From positions 1 through 64,000 of the forward strand of contig JBFNFA010000009.1 in NCBI GenBank assembly GCA_040797845.1: a stretch of 64,000 bases of DNA, in the 5' to 3' direction. The DNA comes from Clostridium_AW sp040797845. GTDB taxonomy: Bacteria > Bacillota > Clostridia > Clostridiales > Clostridiaceae. Position 1 is the first letter of the stretch; each line of letters starts with the position of its first letter. Made by a program: the position numbers and the translations under genes. Under the pieces are notes generated by a model that saw nothing but the letters and a program-made list of their open reading frames with translations, was not told where the DNA came from and did not search any database. Positions 42,322 through 52,137 of this stretch are shown here, piece by piece.

Positions 42322-43665
42322 TTACCTTTTTAAGGAAACTTGATTGATTTTATATGCATATTTCCTATAAGCCATTCCTTCATAGCAAATCATAAATATC
42401 CAACCTATAATAACTGCATAGCAAACACTTGTTACTCCTAAATAAGGTGCAAGCATATAGGAAAGAATAACCCTAATAGATATTTGAAGAAGAGTAGCAA
42501 ACAAAGTTACACGTAGTTCTCCTACTCCACGAAATAATCCTTGAAACACATTACAAAGTCCTGAAACTACATAAAACAATGACATTGTTTTTAGATAATC
42601 AACGCCTATTAAAATAACTTCTCTTTCAGATTCTGACACAAAAAACTTCATGATTATATCAGCTCCAAAGAAAATAAGTGTAGTTACAATAAAGCAGTAT
42701 ACAATAATAATTATATTACCTTTCTTATATCCTTCCTTTATCCTGTCTTGTCTTCCAGCACCATTATTTTGAGCTGTATATGTAGTAACAGCATCGGCAA
42801 TACTACCTCCAGGCGCCAATGCAAAGGCATCTATTCTTGTAACAGCGCTAAATGCAGCAATTGCATTTGTTCCAAAAGAATTAACTACTCCTTGTACTAA
42901 TAATTTACCAACATATAAACAAGTTTGCTGTGTAGCAGAAACCCAACTGTAATTTATAGTTGCTTTTAAAAGCCCTTTATCAACAACTAGTTCATCCTTT
43001 TTAAGGCGCAATATTGGTATTTTAAAATAAATATATAGTATGCAAAGTACCGCTGATATTGCCTGCGCCAAAACAGTTGCAATTGCTGCACCAACTACAC
43101 CCCAATTAAAAACTACTACAAAAACCATGTCTAAAATAACATTAATTATTGCTGAAATAATCAAAAAAAATACAGGAGTTCTTGAATCTCCAGTTGCCCT
43201 TAAAGCTGAAGAGTAAAAATTATACAAAAAAGAAAATATAAGTCCAATAAATATTATTTTCAGATATGCATCCGCATCATTGATTATATTATCAGGGGTT
43301 TGAGTTAATATAAGAATAGTTTTCGACAACATTATACTCACTATAGACAACACTAAAGTAAATATTGTTCCAATAATCAGCGATGTAGATATTTCTCTTT
43401 TTAGTTTGTCTTTCTCCTCTGCGCCAAAAAATTCTGCCATAAGCACCAAAGCACCCATACAGATTCCCACAATAAAGAAAATTACAATGGACATAATTGG
43501 ATTGGCAACACCAACAGCTGCCAATGCTTCTTTTCCTACAAATCTCCCTACTATAATAGAATCAACTGTATTATATAATTGTTGAAATATATTTCCAAGC
43601 ATCATAGGTACTGCAAAAGATACCAGTAGTTTTGATGCACTCCCCCTTGTCATATCTCCCTTCAT
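42322..43665 (-). CDS. MATE family multidrug efflux protein
   Basis: The 447-residue membrane protein has about 12 hydrophobic segments and MATE signatures: KLLVSFAVPMMLGNIFQQLY, YNTVDSIIVGRFVGKEALAA and ALRATGDSRTPVFF. Such exporters use sodium or proton gradients to expel cationic drugs or dyes. AAAAGGAG lies close to the ATG. It stands alone. The substrate is unknown. Confidence 0.94.
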   Translation of the reverse strand: MKGDMTRGSASKLLVSFAVPMMLGNIFQQLYNTVDSIIVGRFVGKEALAAVGVANPIMSIVIFFIVGICMGALVLMAEFFGAEEKDKLKREISTSLIIGTIFTLVLSIVSIMLSKTILILTQTPDNIINDADAYLKIIFIGLIFSFLYNFYSSALRATGDSRTPVFFLIISAIINVILDMVFVVVFNWGVVGAAIATVLAQAISAVLCILYIYFKIPILRLKKDELVVDKGLLKATINYSWVSATQQTCLYVGKLLVQGVVNSFGTNAIAAFSAVTRIDAFALAPGGSIADAVTTYTAQNNGAGRQDRIKEGYKKGNIIIIVYCFIVTTLIFFGADIIMKFFVSESEREVILIGVDYLKTMSLFYVVSGLCNVFQGLFRGVGELRVTLFATLLQISIRVILSYMLAPYLGVTSVCYAVIIGWIFMICYEGMAYRKYAYKINQVSLKR

Positions 43666-43861
43666 AAACTTGCTCCTTTTTTAAAATTAAGATAAAGTAA
43701 AATTATGTCATATAAACACTATAAAAAACTGTATTTGATATAAATATACCTTATCCATAGTTATATTACTAAAAAAATGTCTAATTTAAGTATACCATAT
43801 TATAAGATTATTCAGATACGTATTTTCTAAAATTTCTCTTTTATTTAATTGAAAATATATA

Positions 43862-44062
43862 CTAATTGGTATACATTGCAGCAAGTATATTTTCTTTTTT
43901 AAAGTGTCTTATATTATTTCTTAAATAACAATATGCTTCTATATCATTATCGTTAATTTTGATGACTTTTATCTTTCTTTGTGTAATTTCATTACCTCTT
44001 AAATACATTATGTCAATAATTTTATGCTCTACTAAAGATGTTCTTAATACGTAATCATACAT
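43862..44062 (-). CDS. short WYL-like domain protein
   Basis: The 66-residue protein reads SLVEHKIIDIMYLRGNEITQ then IKVIKINDNDIEAYCYLRNN and RHFKKENILAA, matching one WYL-like SH3 beta-barrel (residues that bind nucleotides or ligands in WYL regulators). No DNA-binding domain is present, so it is a free-standing WYL-type protein. AGAGGTG lies six bases before the ATG at 44062. Function is unknown. Confidence 0.65.
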   Translation of the reverse strand: MYDYVLRTSLVEHKIIDIMYLRGNEITQRKIKVIKINDNDIEAYCYLRNNIRHFKKENILAAMYTN

Positions 44063-44250
44063 TTTTAACACCTCTGATTCATATTGAGCTATAAGATTAT
44101 TATACTATTTATTTTACAGAAAATCAAACATATGTTCTGTTTCAAAAGATAATAAAATTCATAATATTTTACCTATAAATGGGTTTTAATACCGATTTAT
44201 TGAATGTATAATAAATATAGTATATACTTTGGAATTGAGGTGAAATAACG

Positions 44251-44529
44251 ATGACTTTAAATTTTTATGGTTTAATTATCGGACTAGTTATGTTAATTTC
44301 AACTGGTCTAGGACACATTATTGTTATTAAAGGTGAATATCATTTTGGAATTAAATTGTGGCCATTATTTCTTATAGTAGGAATCTTATGCACCCTTTCA
44401 TCTTTCATAGTTAAAAATGATTTAATATCAGGATCTCTTGGAATTGTTGGGGTGACTTTCTTATGGGGAATTCACGAACTTATACAGCAACGTGAAAGAG
44501 TAAAGAAAGGATGGTTTCCTAAAAAGTAA
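44251..44529 (+). CDS. DUF4491 family small membrane protein
   Basis: The 92-residue protein has three hydrophobic segments (LIIGLVMLISTGLGHIIVIK; LWPLFLIVGILCTLSSFIV; GSLGIVGVTFLWGIHEL) and a final EQ/QRERVKKGWFP tail, as in DUF4491 proteins. The function is unknown. TTGAGGTG precedes the ATG. It is one of few plus-strand core-size genes and is convergent with the PBP gene. Confidence 0.85.
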   Translation: MTLNFYGLIIGLVMLISTGLGHIIVIKGEYHFGIKLWPLFLIVGILCTLSSFIVKNDLISGSLGIVGVTFLWGIHELIQQRERVKKGWFPKK

Positions 44530-44574
44530 AAATCCTCTCCCTACCTAAAATGGTATATGGGAGAGGATTTTTTA
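44530..44574. terminator. bidirectional terminator
   Basis: AAATCCTCTCCC and GGGAGAGGATTT form a perfect 12-bp stem with an inner ACC/GGT pairing and a T-tract after the second arm. Confidence 0.85.
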
Positions 44575-46191
44575 TTTTATTTTTACAATATCACTAAATA
44601 TTGGAGATGCAGTGCTACCTCCACTTTCATTATTTTTATCTATTCCCTTTACAAATACAACCATGGAATAATACTTACCATCTTTATTAAAGTATCCAAT
44701 AAACCATCCATCAGAATATTTTTCTCCATTTTCTATTCTTTCTGTAGAACCGGTTTTCCCACCAATTTCCATCCCCTCTACCTGAGCACTTCTTCCAGTA
44801 CCTTCCTTCACAACTCTGTTCATCGCTTTTTTCATTTTAGTGGCTGTATCCTTTGAAAAAACCTGCCATTTACTAGTCTCTATCTTTTCACATATCTGTC
44901 CATTCTTATCTACTAATCCTTCTATAAGTCTAGGCTTTATGTACACTCCACCATTTACTATGGTATTTACTATTCCAATAGCCTGAACTGGTGTCATTCT
45001 TATGTTTTGTCCTATGGCTGTAATGCCTAAGCTTCCATCTTCTATTTTTAATTCTTTCTTCTCTAAAGCCCCACTTTGCTCTCTTTCAAAACCTAACACT
45101 TTGGAAAGTATATTTTGTTTTTCTATTAGCTCTAATATTTTTTCTCCCCCTAATTTATTAGCCAGTTGAGAATATACATCATTACAAGAGATTACAAAAG
45201 CATCCTCAACGCTTAAAGTGCCATGACCAAGATTTTTTTTGTCTTTGTCACCCTCGTAAAGTCCTTTACAGGTCACTTTATCATCTAGAGACATCTCTCC
45301 CTCTTCTAGTATTCCCTCTAGTATTATGGTCTTAAAAATAGATCCTGGAAAAAAGCCATTCAATGTTTCAGCACCTATATTTACATTAGGCAACTTATCA
45401 TTTTTTTGAACCATTGCTTTTATGTTGCTTGTTTCACTCTCCATTACTATTACACCAATTTGCTCATATTTATTATATTTAGTATTTAAGAGTTCTCTTA
45501 TTTTATCTTGAAAATCTCTATCTAAAGTGAGCATAATGTTTTTATTATTTAAATAATCTTTTTCATTTTCTTTATTGCTTATATTGCCGTCCATGTCTAA
45601 TATGAACTCTTTAGAAGGTCTCTTGTTACTTTTCACCTTATTATTCAAAAACATTTCTAAGCTATTTTCATTTTTCAATGAATTATCCACTATATTCCTT
45701 GTATTAGTTATTAAATTTTCTATTTTCCATCCTTCACTCCTATCCACTTCTTCATAGGAATAAACATAAAATCCTTTTACTCCTTTAATTCTTTTAAGCT
45801 TTTCATAAGTTATTTTATCTATAGGAAAATATAATTTTTGACTTATATTATTTATTTTACCTTCTGTTAAATCGTATTCTTCATTGTAATTTTTTAATAT
45901 ATATAATAATTTAAGCATCTCTTCCTTTTCTGATTCTGTATTATTTTTTATAAATACACTTGGAAGTATAACGGCATTGTATTTTGTATTATATTCTAAA
46001 AGGTCTTTACCACTATAGTCCAATAATTTATAGTTAAGCTCCTCTACCCATTCCTTTTGAGTATATTGAGAATCTGCTATAACACTTAATTCATCAGCTT
46101 CTTTATATTGTAAATTAAATATTCTTGCAAATAAATATATAAAACAAATTGTAAAAACTAAAAATATATACTTTACTCTATCTCTACGCAT
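44572..46191 (-). CDS. class B penicillin-binding protein (transpeptidase)
   Basis: The 539-residue protein has one N-terminal membrane anchor (YIFLVFTICFIYLFARIFNL) and a transpeptidase domain with the three active-site motifs: PGSIFK (S-x-x-K), SCN (S-x-N) and KTGSTE (K-T-G). It cross-links peptidoglycan outside the membrane. Its position near udk, trhP, trmR and mltG recalls pbpI (yrrR) of Bacillus subtilis. GAGGTG precedes the ATG at 46191; an earlier ATG at 46212 is rejected. Low similarity in the N-terminal half leaves the subclass open. Confidence 0.9.
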   Translation of the reverse strand: MRRDRVKYIFLVFTICFIYLFARIFNLQYKEADELSVIADSQYTQKEWVEELNYKLLDYSGKDLLEYNTKYNAVILPSVFIKNNTESEKEEMLKLLYILKNYNEEYDLTEGKINNISQKLYFPIDKITYEKLKRIKGVKGFYVYSYEEVDRSEGWKIENLITNTRNIVDNSLKNENSLEMFLNNKVKSNKRPSKEFILDMDGNISNKENEKDYLNNKNIMLTLDRDFQDKIRELLNTKYNKYEQIGVIVMESETSNIKAMVQKNDKLPNVNIGAETLNGFFPGSIFKTIILEGILEEGEMSLDDKVTCKGLYEGDKDKKNLGHGTLSVEDAFVISCNDVYSQLANKLGGEKILELIEKQNILSKVLGFEREQSGALEKKELKIEDGSLGITAIGQNIRMTPVQAIGIVNTIVNGGVYIKPRLIEGLVDKNGQICEKIETSKWQVFSKDTATKMKKAMNRVVKEGTGRSAQVEGMEIGGKTGSTERIENGEKYSDGWFIGYFNKDGKYYSMVVFVKGIDKNNESGGSTASPIFSDIVKIK

Positions 46192-46252
46192 GAAAAAACA
46201 CCTCACTTTCAACTATGATTATAGCCAAAATGAGGTATTATATTCTTCTGCT

Positions 46253-46879
46253 TTATTTACCGTATTGTAATAACTGTTTTATATTACCAACAATTACATC
46301 TATAGCAACTTTGTTGTGTCCGCCTTCTGGAATAATTATATCTGCATATCTTTTGCTTGGATCAACAAATTGCATATGCATAGGTCTAACCACATCCAGA
46401 TATTGATTTATAACTGAATCTACTGTTCTTCCTCTTTCTTTCATATCTCTTAGAAGTCTTCTTATTATTCTCACATCTGCATCTGTATCTACAAATATTT
46501 TAATATCAAGCATGTCTCTTAATGCCTTATCTTCCAATACCAATATACCCTCAACAATTATAATATCCTTTGAATAAACTTTTACCGTTTCTTCTTTTCT
46601 ATTGTGTTTCTCAAAGTCATATATTGGTTTATTTACTACTTCATTTCTCAATAATTGTTTTAAATGCTTTACTAATAATTCATTATCAAAAGCATCCGGA
46701 TGATCATAGTTAGTTTTCATCCTTTCTTCAAGAGTAAGATGACTTTGGTCTTTATAATAGCTATCCTGCTCAATCATAGCTATGCAGTCCTCATTGAACT
46801 TTTTATAAATCTCCTTAGCAATTGTACTTTTGCCTGAACCTGTTCCACCTGTTATACCTATTAAAACTGGCTTTCTCAT
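46253..46879 (-). CDS. udk: uridine kinase
   Basis: The 208-residue kinase has the P-loop GITGGTGSGKSTIAKEI, YDHPDAFDNELL in the substrate region and IVEGILVLEDKALRDMLDIK with the D-I-K-I-F-V-D lid. It phosphorylates uridine and cytidine. AAGGGGGAG precedes the ATG. Order with trhP, trmR and mltG matches Bacillus yrrMNO-udk. Confidence 0.97.
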   Translation of the reverse strand: MRKPVLIGITGGTGSGKSTIAKEIYKKFNEDCIAMIEQDSYYKDQSHLTLEERMKTNYDHPDAFDNELLVKHLKQLLRNEVVNKPIYDFEKHNRKEETVKVYSKDIIIVEGILVLEDKALRDMLDIKIFVDTDADVRIIRRLLRDMKERGRTVDSVINQYLDVVRPMHMQFVDPSKRYADIIIPEGGHNKVAIDVIVGNIKQLLQYGK

Positions 46880-46909
46880 GTTGTAAAACTTCTCCCCCTT
46901 GAATTATGC

Positions 46910-48133
46910 TTATTCATCCTTGCTTTTAATAAGCATATAATTTTCTTCTAATGATTTATCTACATTTGCCTTGTATATCATTTGAGCTACTGGGGTAGCA
47001 TCTATTTTATTTCCCTTTTCATCTCTTAAATTTTGAAGTTTAATCTTAAAATTGTCTCCAGTAGGTCTTAATACTTCGACAACATCTCCTTCAAATAATT
47101 TATTTCTTTGTTCTATTATAGCATCTCCTGTAGCCTCATCATATCCTCTTACTATACCAACTATATCATAATCTCTTATATAAGACGAACTCTCATATAC
47201 AACACTGTCTTTATCACCAAGATAAAATCCTGTATAGTACTCTCTATGGCTAGTCTTTAAAAGATTATCCATCCACTCTTCTTTAAATGTATATTCTTCT
47301 GGATTTTCAAAGTAACTATCTAGAGCCTCTCTATAAGATTTTACTGCAGCGGCAACATAATAGGAACTTTTCATTCTACCCTCTATTTTTAAAGAATTTA
47401 TTCCTGCTTGAACCAATTCTGGTATATGCTTAATCATACATAAATCCTTTGAATTGAAAAGATATGTTCCTCTTTCATCTTCAATTACAGGGAAATATTG
47501 ATTTGGTCTTTTTTCCTCAACTACACTATACTTGTATCTGCAAGGTTGAGCACATTGTCCTCTATTTGAATCTCTTCCAGTCATGTAATTTGAAATAACA
47601 CATCTTCCTGAATAAGACATGCACATGGAGCCATGAACAAAAGCTTCTATTTCGCAATCCTCAGGTAGTTTATTTCTAATTCCTTTTATTTCTTCTATAG
47701 ATAATTCTCTAGCCATAACTATTCTTTTGACCCCTTGATTATACCAAAATAACCCTGATTTCCAATTCACGTTATTAGCCTGAGTACTTAAATGTATTTC
47801 TAGGTTTGGTACTACCTCCCTAGCTGTCATTATTATTCCTGGGTCAGCTACTAATACAGCATCTACATTTAAGTCTTGTAATTGAATTAAATATTCATCT
47901 AATCCTTCTAAATCCTCATTATGAGGGAATACATTTACTGTTACGTACACTTTTTTCCCTCTGCTGTGGGCAAACTCTATTCCTTCTTTTAATTCTTCAT
48001 CAGAAAAATTATCAGCAAAGGCTCTTAAATTTAATTTGCTTCCCCCTAAATATACTGCATCTGCTCCAAATAAAATAGCTGTCTTTAATTTTTCTAAATT
48101 CCCTGCAGGAGCTAATATTTCAGGTTTATTCAT
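46910..48133 (-). CDS. trhP: U32 family tRNA 5-hydroxyuridine synthesis protein TrhP
   Basis: The 407-residue U32 protein has ILAPAGNLEKLKTAILFGAD and the cluster cysteines in CMSYSGRC and GQCAQPCRYKY, then IPELVQAGINSLKIEGRMKS. TrhP hydroxylates the wobble uridine of tRNA using prephenate-derived chemistry and an Fe-S cluster. It overlaps trmR by eight bases and is upstream of udk. Only one U32 copy is here, while Bacillus subtilis has two (yrrN, yrrO). Confidence 0.9.
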   Translation of the reverse strand: MNKPEILAPAGNLEKLKTAILFGADAVYLGGSKLNLRAFADNFSDEELKEGIEFAHSRGKKVYVTVNVFPHNEDLEGLDEYLIQLQDLNVDAVLVADPGIIMTAREVVPNLEIHLSTQANNVNWKSGLFWYNQGVKRIVMARELSIEEIKGIRNKLPEDCEIEAFVHGSMCMSYSGRCVISNYMTGRDSNRGQCAQPCRYKYSVVEEKRPNQYFPVIEDERGTYLFNSKDLCMIKHIPELVQAGINSLKIEGRMKSSYYVAAAVKSYREALDSYFENPEEYTFKEEWMDNLLKTSHREYYTGFYLGDKDSVVYESSSYIRDYDIVGIVRGYDEATGDAIIEQRNKLFEGDVVEVLRPTGDNFKIKLQNLRDEKGNKIDATPVAQMIYKANVDKSLEENYMLIKSKDE

Positions 48134-48779
48134 ATTTATTCCTCCTTGTTATAACTGCTATTCCATCTCCCATAGGGATTATGGAAGTTAGAAAATCATC
48201 TCCTGAAACCTCTTCTAAAAAGTTTCTCATTCTTTTTACTATAGTAATTTTTCTTCTTTTTACAAGATCGTCTGAGGCTATCATTCCTCTAAATAATACG
48301 TTATCTGCTATAATAATTCCATCTTCATTTAACATCCTTAAACAATGGGGAAGAAAGTGATTATAATGACCTTTTCCAGCATCCATAAATATAAAATCAA
48401 ATTTGTCATCTAATTTTTCTAAAACTTCTAAGCATTCACCCTCAATTATATTTATATTGTCGCTATAACCATACTTCTCAATATTTTTTTTAGCAAGTTC
48501 TATCATAGTTTCATCTCTATCTATGGTAGTTATTTTGCATCGCTCTTTGCAATTCATTGCCATAAGAATAGAGGAATACCCTATAGCCGTTCCAAGCTCC
48601 AGAATTTTCTTTGGTTTTTTTATATTTAATACTACCTCTAAAAATTTTCCAACTTCTTTTTGAATTATAGGAACATTGTTCTCTAAAGCATATTTCTCTA
48701 GCTCTAATAACGGAATTCTATCTTCAGTTATCAGTCCCCTTAAATATTCTTCCATGTAGTCATAAGTAATACCGCTCAT
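48126..48779 (-). CDS. trmR: tRNA 5-hydroxyuridine methyltransferase TrmR (O-methyltransferase)
   Basis: The 217-residue O-methyltransferase has PKKILELGTAIGYSSILMA, the SAM motif, ITTIDRDETMIELAKKNIEK and FIFMDAGKGHYNHFLP with the metal-site Asp. In Bacillus subtilis YrrM (TrmR) methylates 5-hydroxyuridine in tRNA, the next step after TrhP; the shared operon supports that here. Generic catechol O-methyltransferase-like activity is an alternative. CAGGAGG precedes the ATG. Confidence 0.85.
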   Translation of the reverse strand: MSGITYDYMEEYLRGLITEDRIPLLELEKYALENNVPIIQKEVGKFLEVVLNIKKPKKILELGTAIGYSSILMAMNCKERCKITTIDRDETMIELAKKNIEKYGYSDNINIIEGECLEVLEKLDDKFDFIFMDAGKGHYNHFLPHCLRMLNEDGIIIADNVLFRGMIASDDLVKRRKITIVKRMRNFLEEVSGDDFLTSIIPMGDGIAVITRRNKYE

Positions 48780-48799
48780 ATTATCCTCCTGGTGACTTT

Positions 48800-49807
48800 C
48801 TAATTTCCTTGAGTTTTTTCCTTTACTTTTAAGAATTCATTATAATTGTCCGTAAAAAAATGTGTTCCGTCATTGTAGGATACAAAAAACAAATAATTAG
48901 TTTTTTCAGGTTTTAAAGCAGCTTCTATAGAAGACATACCTGGACTTGCTATGGGACCTGGTGGGAACCCTTCAACAATATAGGTATTATATGGTGATTT
49001 AACCTGTAAATCTTTATTATATAATTTCTCCCTATGCTCACCTAATGCATATAAAACTGTAGCACAGGATTGCATTTTCATGTTCTTATTCATTCTATTA
49101 TAGAATACAGAAGCTACTTTTCCTCTTTCGCTGTCCACTTCCGCTTCCTTCTCAACCATAGATGCTACTGTTATTATTGTATCTATTTTATCATCATCTA
49201 TTCTATATTCTTTCCTTAACTCATTTAATGCCTTATTAAATCTATTATGCATAATATCTATTATGTCTTCTGCTTTCATATTTTTAGCCAGCATATAGGT
49301 ATCAGGGAATAGATATCCCTCCATAGCATACTTTCTATTTCCCTTTTCTTTGATATACTTAGGTAAAGGATATGCCTCTATTCCCTTTATAAAATCTTCT
49401 TTACTTATTATGCCCTTTTCTTCTAATACATCTCCAATTTTACTTATGTCATATCCTTCTGGTATAGTTACAGTTACTAAATTTTTATTATGAAGACCTT
49501 CATTTAAGTCTAAAATTAAATTTTCTAGAGTAACATCTGAATCAATAACATAATCTCCAGGCTTTATATTAGTGTTTAATTTATTTTGTTTAATGTAAGC
49601 TTTAATAAATAGTAAGTTTTTTATTTCTCCCTCATCTTTTAGTGTATCTAATACTTTATATAAGCTATCACCTTTGTTAACAAGTATTTCTACTTCCTTA
49701 TCCTGTCCTTTAAAAGGATGTTCAACAACAGAATTATAATAAAAATAACCTAGAAAAGCTATTGATAAAAGTAAAATTATAGAGATTATAAAACCCTTCC
49801 TTTTCAT
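48800..49807 (-). CDS. mltG: endolytic murein transglycosylase MltG
   Basis: The 335-residue protein has one N-terminal membrane segment, a LysM-like subdomain, and a YceG domain with TIPEGYDISKIGDVLEEKGI, GYLFPDTYML and the catalytic glutamate in TVASMVEKEAEVDSERGKVA, then QSCATVLYALG and YNTYIVEGFPPGPIASPG. MltG cuts nascent glycan strands and sets their length. TGGAGG precedes the ATG. It lies between typA and trmR. Confidence 0.95.
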   Translation of the reverse strand: MKRKGFIISIILLLSIAFLGYFYYNSVVEHPFKGQDKEVEILVNKGDSLYKVLDTLKDEGEIKNLLFIKAYIKQNKLNTNIKPGDYVIDSDVTLENLILDLNEGLHNKNLVTVTIPEGYDISKIGDVLEEKGIISKEDFIKGIEAYPLPKYIKEKGNRKYAMEGYLFPDTYMLAKNMKAEDIIDIMHNRFNKALNELRKEYRIDDDKIDTIITVASMVEKEAEVDSERGKVASVFYNRMNKNMKMQSCATVLYALGEHREKLYNKDLQVKSPYNTYIVEGFPPGPIASPGMSSIEAALKPEKTNYLFFVSYNDGTHFFTDNYNEFLKVKEKTQGN

Positions 49808-49821
49808 ATTACCTCCATATT

Positions 49822-51645
49822 TTATTTCTTCCTACTAGCTCTCTTTCTTAACTCAGGATTAAGAATTTTCTTTCTCATTCTTATACTTTTTGGAGTTACT
49901 TCTACAAGCTCATCAGAAGTTATAAATTCTAAACAATTTTCTAGTGACATAGGATTTACTGGTGTTAATTTTAAAGCGTCATCTGATCCTGAGGATCTCG
50001 TATTACTCAAATGCTTCTTTTTACAAACATTAACTTCAATATCTTCTCCTCTTGAACATTCCCCTGCTATCATACCTTGATAAACTTCAGTTCCTGGCTC
50101 TATAAATAAAATACCTCTTTCCTGTGCATTATATAGTCCATAAGTTATAGAAGTTCCAGTTTCAAATACCACTAAAGATCCTCTACTTCTATCAGGTATT
50201 TCTCCTTTAAATGGTTCATGATCACTAAATACATGGTTCATTATACCATTTCCTTTAGTATCAGTCATAAACTCTCCTCTAAAGCCTATAAGTCCTCTAG
50301 CTGGTATTTTGAATTCAAGTCTTGTATATCCATTTACAGCAGAAGTCATATTAACCATTTCCGCTTTTCTTGGTCCCAGCTTCTCCATAACCACTCCCAT
50401 AAACTCTTCTGGTACATCTATAGTTAAGTTTTCTATAGGTTCATGGAGTTTACCATCTACTTCTTTATAAATTACTGTTGGTTTTGAAACTTGGAATTCA
50501 TAACCTTCTCTTCTCATAGTTTCAATAAGAATTGAAAGATGTAATTCTCCTCTTCCACTTACTTTAAAAGTATCTGCTGTTTCTGTTTCTTCAACTTTTA
50601 AACTAACATTGGTTTCCACTTCTTTAAGCAATCTATCTCTTAAATGTCTTGAGGTTACATATTCTCCTTCTTTTCCTGCAAAAGGTGAATCATTAACTAA
50701 AAAATACATACTTAAAGTAGGTTCATCAATCTGTATAAATGGAAGTGCTTCAGGTTCATCTTTATCTGCTAAAGTTTCACCGATATTAATATCTGTTATA
50801 CCTGAAACTGAAACTATATCACCAAATTTAGCTTCTTCAGCCTCTTCTCTTTTAAGTCCATTAAATACATATAAATTACTTACCTTTACATTATCTATTT
50901 TACCGTCTTTTCTAATTAAAGCTACCTGCTGATTTTTTCTAATAGTTCCTCTTTCAATTCTACCTATAGCTATTCTTCCTACGTATTCATTTGAATCTAT
51001 ATTAGAAATTAACATTTGTAGTGGCTTGTCTGTATAACCCTGCGGTGCCTTTACATTATTAATTATAACATCAAATAGGGGATCCATGTTATTACTTTCT
51101 TCATTTAATTCCGCCTTTGCTATACCTTTTTTTGCAGAACAATAAGCCACTGGGAAGTCTAACTGCTCATCTGATGCTCCTAATTCTACAAACAAATCGA
51201 AAACTTCATCCAATACTTCTGCAGCTCTTTCATCTGGTCTATCAATTTTGTTTATTACAACAATAGGCTTTAAGTCTAGTTCCAACGCCTTTTTTAATAC
51301 AAATTTAGTTTGTGGCATTGGCCCTTCATAAGAGTCTACTACTAGTACAACGCTATCTACCATTTTTAGAACTCGCTCTACTTCTCCACCAAAATCTGCG
51401 TGTCCTGGAGTATCTATTATGTTTATCTTAACTCCTTTGTGTACAACAGAAGTATTTTTAGAAAGAATAGTAATTCCTCTTTCCTTTTCTAAGTCGTTCG
51501 AGTCCATTACCCTCTCTTCGACTTTTTCATTTGCTCTAAAGATATGGCTATGTTTTAACATTGCATCTACCAGCGTAGTTTTTCCGTGATCAACGTGAGC
51601 AATTATTGCTATATTTCTTATATCTTCTCTTGTGTATAAATTCAT
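49822..51645 (-). CDS. typA: translational GTPase TypA/BipA
   Basis: The 607-residue GTPase has the P-loop AHVDHGKTTLVDAML, DTPGHADFGGEV and NKIDRPDER motifs, EF-G-like domains II, III and V, and a unique C-terminal domain. It binds ribosomes and assists 50S assembly and stress adaptation. TGGAGG precedes the ATG. A terminator upstream separates it from the ylbF-like gene; mltG follows 15 bases on. Confidence 0.97.
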   Translation of the reverse strand: MNLYTREDIRNIAIIAHVDHGKTTLVDAMLKHSHIFRANEKVEERVMDSNDLEKERGITILSKNTSVVHKGVKINIIDTPGHADFGGEVERVLKMVDSVVLVVDSYEGPMPQTKFVLKKALELDLKPIVVINKIDRPDERAAEVLDEVFDLFVELGASDEQLDFPVAYCSAKKGIAKAELNEESNNMDPLFDVIINNVKAPQGYTDKPLQMLISNIDSNEYVGRIAIGRIERGTIRKNQQVALIRKDGKIDNVKVSNLYVFNGLKREEAEEAKFGDIVSVSGITDINIGETLADKDEPEALPFIQIDEPTLSMYFLVNDSPFAGKEGEYVTSRHLRDRLLKEVETNVSLKVEETETADTFKVSGRGELHLSILIETMRREGYEFQVSKPTVIYKEVDGKLHEPIENLTIDVPEEFMGVVMEKLGPRKAEMVNMTSAVNGYTRLEFKIPARGLIGFRGEFMTDTKGNGIMNHVFSDHEPFKGEIPDRSRGSLVVFETGTSITYGLYNAQERGILFIEPGTEVYQGMIAGECSRGEDIEVNVCKKKHLSNTRSSGSDDALKLTPVNPMSLENCLEFITSDELVEVTPKSIRMRKKILNPELRKRASRKK

Positions 51646-51682
51646 TTTTGTTCCTCCATCTTTTTGTAAAATTTCTCAAAAA

Positions 51683-51715
51683 AATTGGATACTTCCAAGT
51701 ATCCAATTGAATTTT
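51683..51715 (-). terminator. terminator of the ylbF-like gene
   Basis: TTGGATACTT and AAGTATCCAA form a 10-bp stem with a two-base loop, followed on the minus strand by a run of T. Confidence 0.8.
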
Positions 51716-51768
51716 GTCATTAATATCAATTCTAATATTTTAGAGAAAAAAAGTCAACTTTACGGAAA

Positions 51769-52119
51769 TTATTTTCCTATTCCAAAAGTTAAATCAATAT
51801 CTATTGCATCATTCAATATTTTCATAATATCTTCCCATATAACTCCAAATTTTGCTTCTGCTTGAATATAAGCAGCAACATCTGGATTCGTCGATATTAT
51901 TGATCCTAGGCTATTTAATTTATTTTCAGTTTCTGAAGATAGTTTACCATTTTTTATTTGCTCGGAATAAGCTTCATATTGCAATTTTCTGAAGTCGTTC
52001 AACATTTTTTTGTTTATTTCATTAGTTTCAATTTTTTTACCTGCATTTCTTAATTCAACAACTTCTGGCGAAATTTTTAAAACTTTAGCAAATTCATGAG
52101 CTTTGTCATAAATATTCAT
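51769..52119 (-). CDS. YlbF/YmcA family protein
   Basis: The 116-residue helical protein (YDKAHEFAKVLKISPEVVEL, AYIQAEAKFGVIWEDIMKIL) belongs to the YlbF/YmcA (Com_YlbF) family. In Bacillus YlbF, YmcA and YaaT act with RNase Y on mRNA maturation and sporulation entry. Here it follows RNase J by 18 bases, which fits an RNA-decay theme. AGGGGAGG precedes the ATG. Confidence 0.88.
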   Translation of the reverse strand: MNIYDKAHEFAKVLKISPEVVELRNAGKKIETNEINKKMLNDFRKLQYEAYSEQIKNGKLSSETENKLNSLGSIISTNPDVAAYIQAEAKFGVIWEDIMKILNDAIDIDLTFGIGK

Positions 52120-52137
52120 AGTAATCCTCCCCTAAAA

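Noticed and set aside
44107..44250. Riboswitch before the DUF4491 gene
   Set aside because: No known riboswitch motif or stable multistem fold is apparent in this AT-rich gap.
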